DNA of 6,319 nucleotides, from assembly GCA_003445035.1 (NCBI GenBank), contig DLVV01000182.1, positions 8,291 to 14,609 on the forward strand. Direction: 5' to 3'. The DNA is from Planctomycetaceae bacterium. Lineage in GTDB: Bacteria > Planctomycetota > Planctomycetia > Planctomycetales > Planctomycetaceae. Numbering within the stretch: position 1 is the first letter of the stretch; every line of letters begins with the position of its first letter. Under the pieces are notes generated by a model that was given only the letters and a program-made list of their open reading frames with translations, searched no databases and was not told the DNA's origin. Shown here in pieces: positions 6,257 through 6,319 of the stretch. A program made the translations under genes and the position numbers.

Positions 6257-6319
6257 GTCTCTCTCACTCAACTCCATATCATTGCACCCCCCGTGCCATC
6301 CGATTACGGAGAGTCCTCG

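Larger units (their letters stand above)
6008..6319. other. 312-base non-coding right end of the window
   Basis: No supported gene lies here. From left to right it holds the hflX leader and possible promoter, the leftward terminator, the octamer repeat and the GC-rich dyad cluster. On the - strand one frame is open from the right edge to a TGA near 6110, but it runs through the terminator stem and its translation looks random. The other two - frames stop at about 6304-6306 (after EDSP) and 6279-6281 (after RTLRNRMARGVQ), and either could be the tail of a leftward gene beyond the edge. On the + strand, GGAGAG at 6307-6312 is Shine-Dalgarno-like with six bases left, so a rightward gene could instead begin just past the edge. 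Confidence 0.6.

Noticed and set aside
6284..6312. TTGCAC followed 17 bases later by TACGGA as a rightward promoter
   Set aside because: The -10 box matches the consensus at only two of six positions; not better than chance.
6111..6319. Open - strand frame entering from the right edge (about 69 codons; internal ATG gives 54)
   Set aside because: It reads through the perfect terminator stem and T-rich tail, and the translation has no protein-like pattern.
6167..6319. Considered 6S RNA, tmRNA, SRP RNA or RNase P RNA on the - strand
   Set aside because: None of the sequence signatures of these RNAs that I know is present; only generic GC-rich dyads are seen.

Overview
The window is GC-rich, densely coding bacterial chromosome with five complete, intact genes. 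The best fit is a member of the Planctomycetes. The reasons are a short LptE-like lipoprotein of the kind I associate with that phylum, a formylglycine-type sulfatase, a rhamnulokinase placed among housekeeping genes, and start sites that mostly lack a Shine-Dalgarno sequence. This assignment is inference from gene content; no rRNA or other taxonomic marker is present.

Layout. On the + strand, the left edge may hold the last codons of an upstream gene (stop at 44-46). It is followed by an LptE-like outer-membrane lipoprotein gene (112-690) and, 19 bases later, a sulfatase (710-2164). The sulfatase converges, with only 19 bases between stop codons, on a leftward block. Read in the direction of transcription, that block is hflX (6007 to 4721), a rhamnulokinase gene rhaB (4688 to 3195) and ftsY (3137 to 2184). 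The gaps of 32 and 57 bases suggest one transcription unit. The right-hand 312 bases (6008-6319) carry no convincing gene. They contain a possible hflX promoter, a strong rho-independent terminator reading leftward (12-bp perfect stem plus T-rich tail), and a cluster of GC-rich dyads.

How the genes relate. Three products are core cell functions: LptE in lipopolysaccharide insertion into the outer membrane, HflX in ribosome splitting and rescue, and FtsY as the SRP receptor for co-translational membrane targeting. The other two are catabolic: a sulfatase that removes sulfate esters and a kinase that phosphorylates L-rhamnulose. Sulfatase and rhamnose catabolism together would suit growth on sulfated rhamnose-containing polysaccharides. 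However, the two genes are on opposite strands, the sulfatase has no visible export signal, and no other rhamnose-pathway gene is in the window, so the link is only suggestive.

I see no mobile element, CRISPR array, tRNA, rRNA or defence system, and nothing that clearly amounts to an undescribed system. The most useful loose end is the orphan leftward terminator at 6121-6166, which must end a transcript arising to its right.
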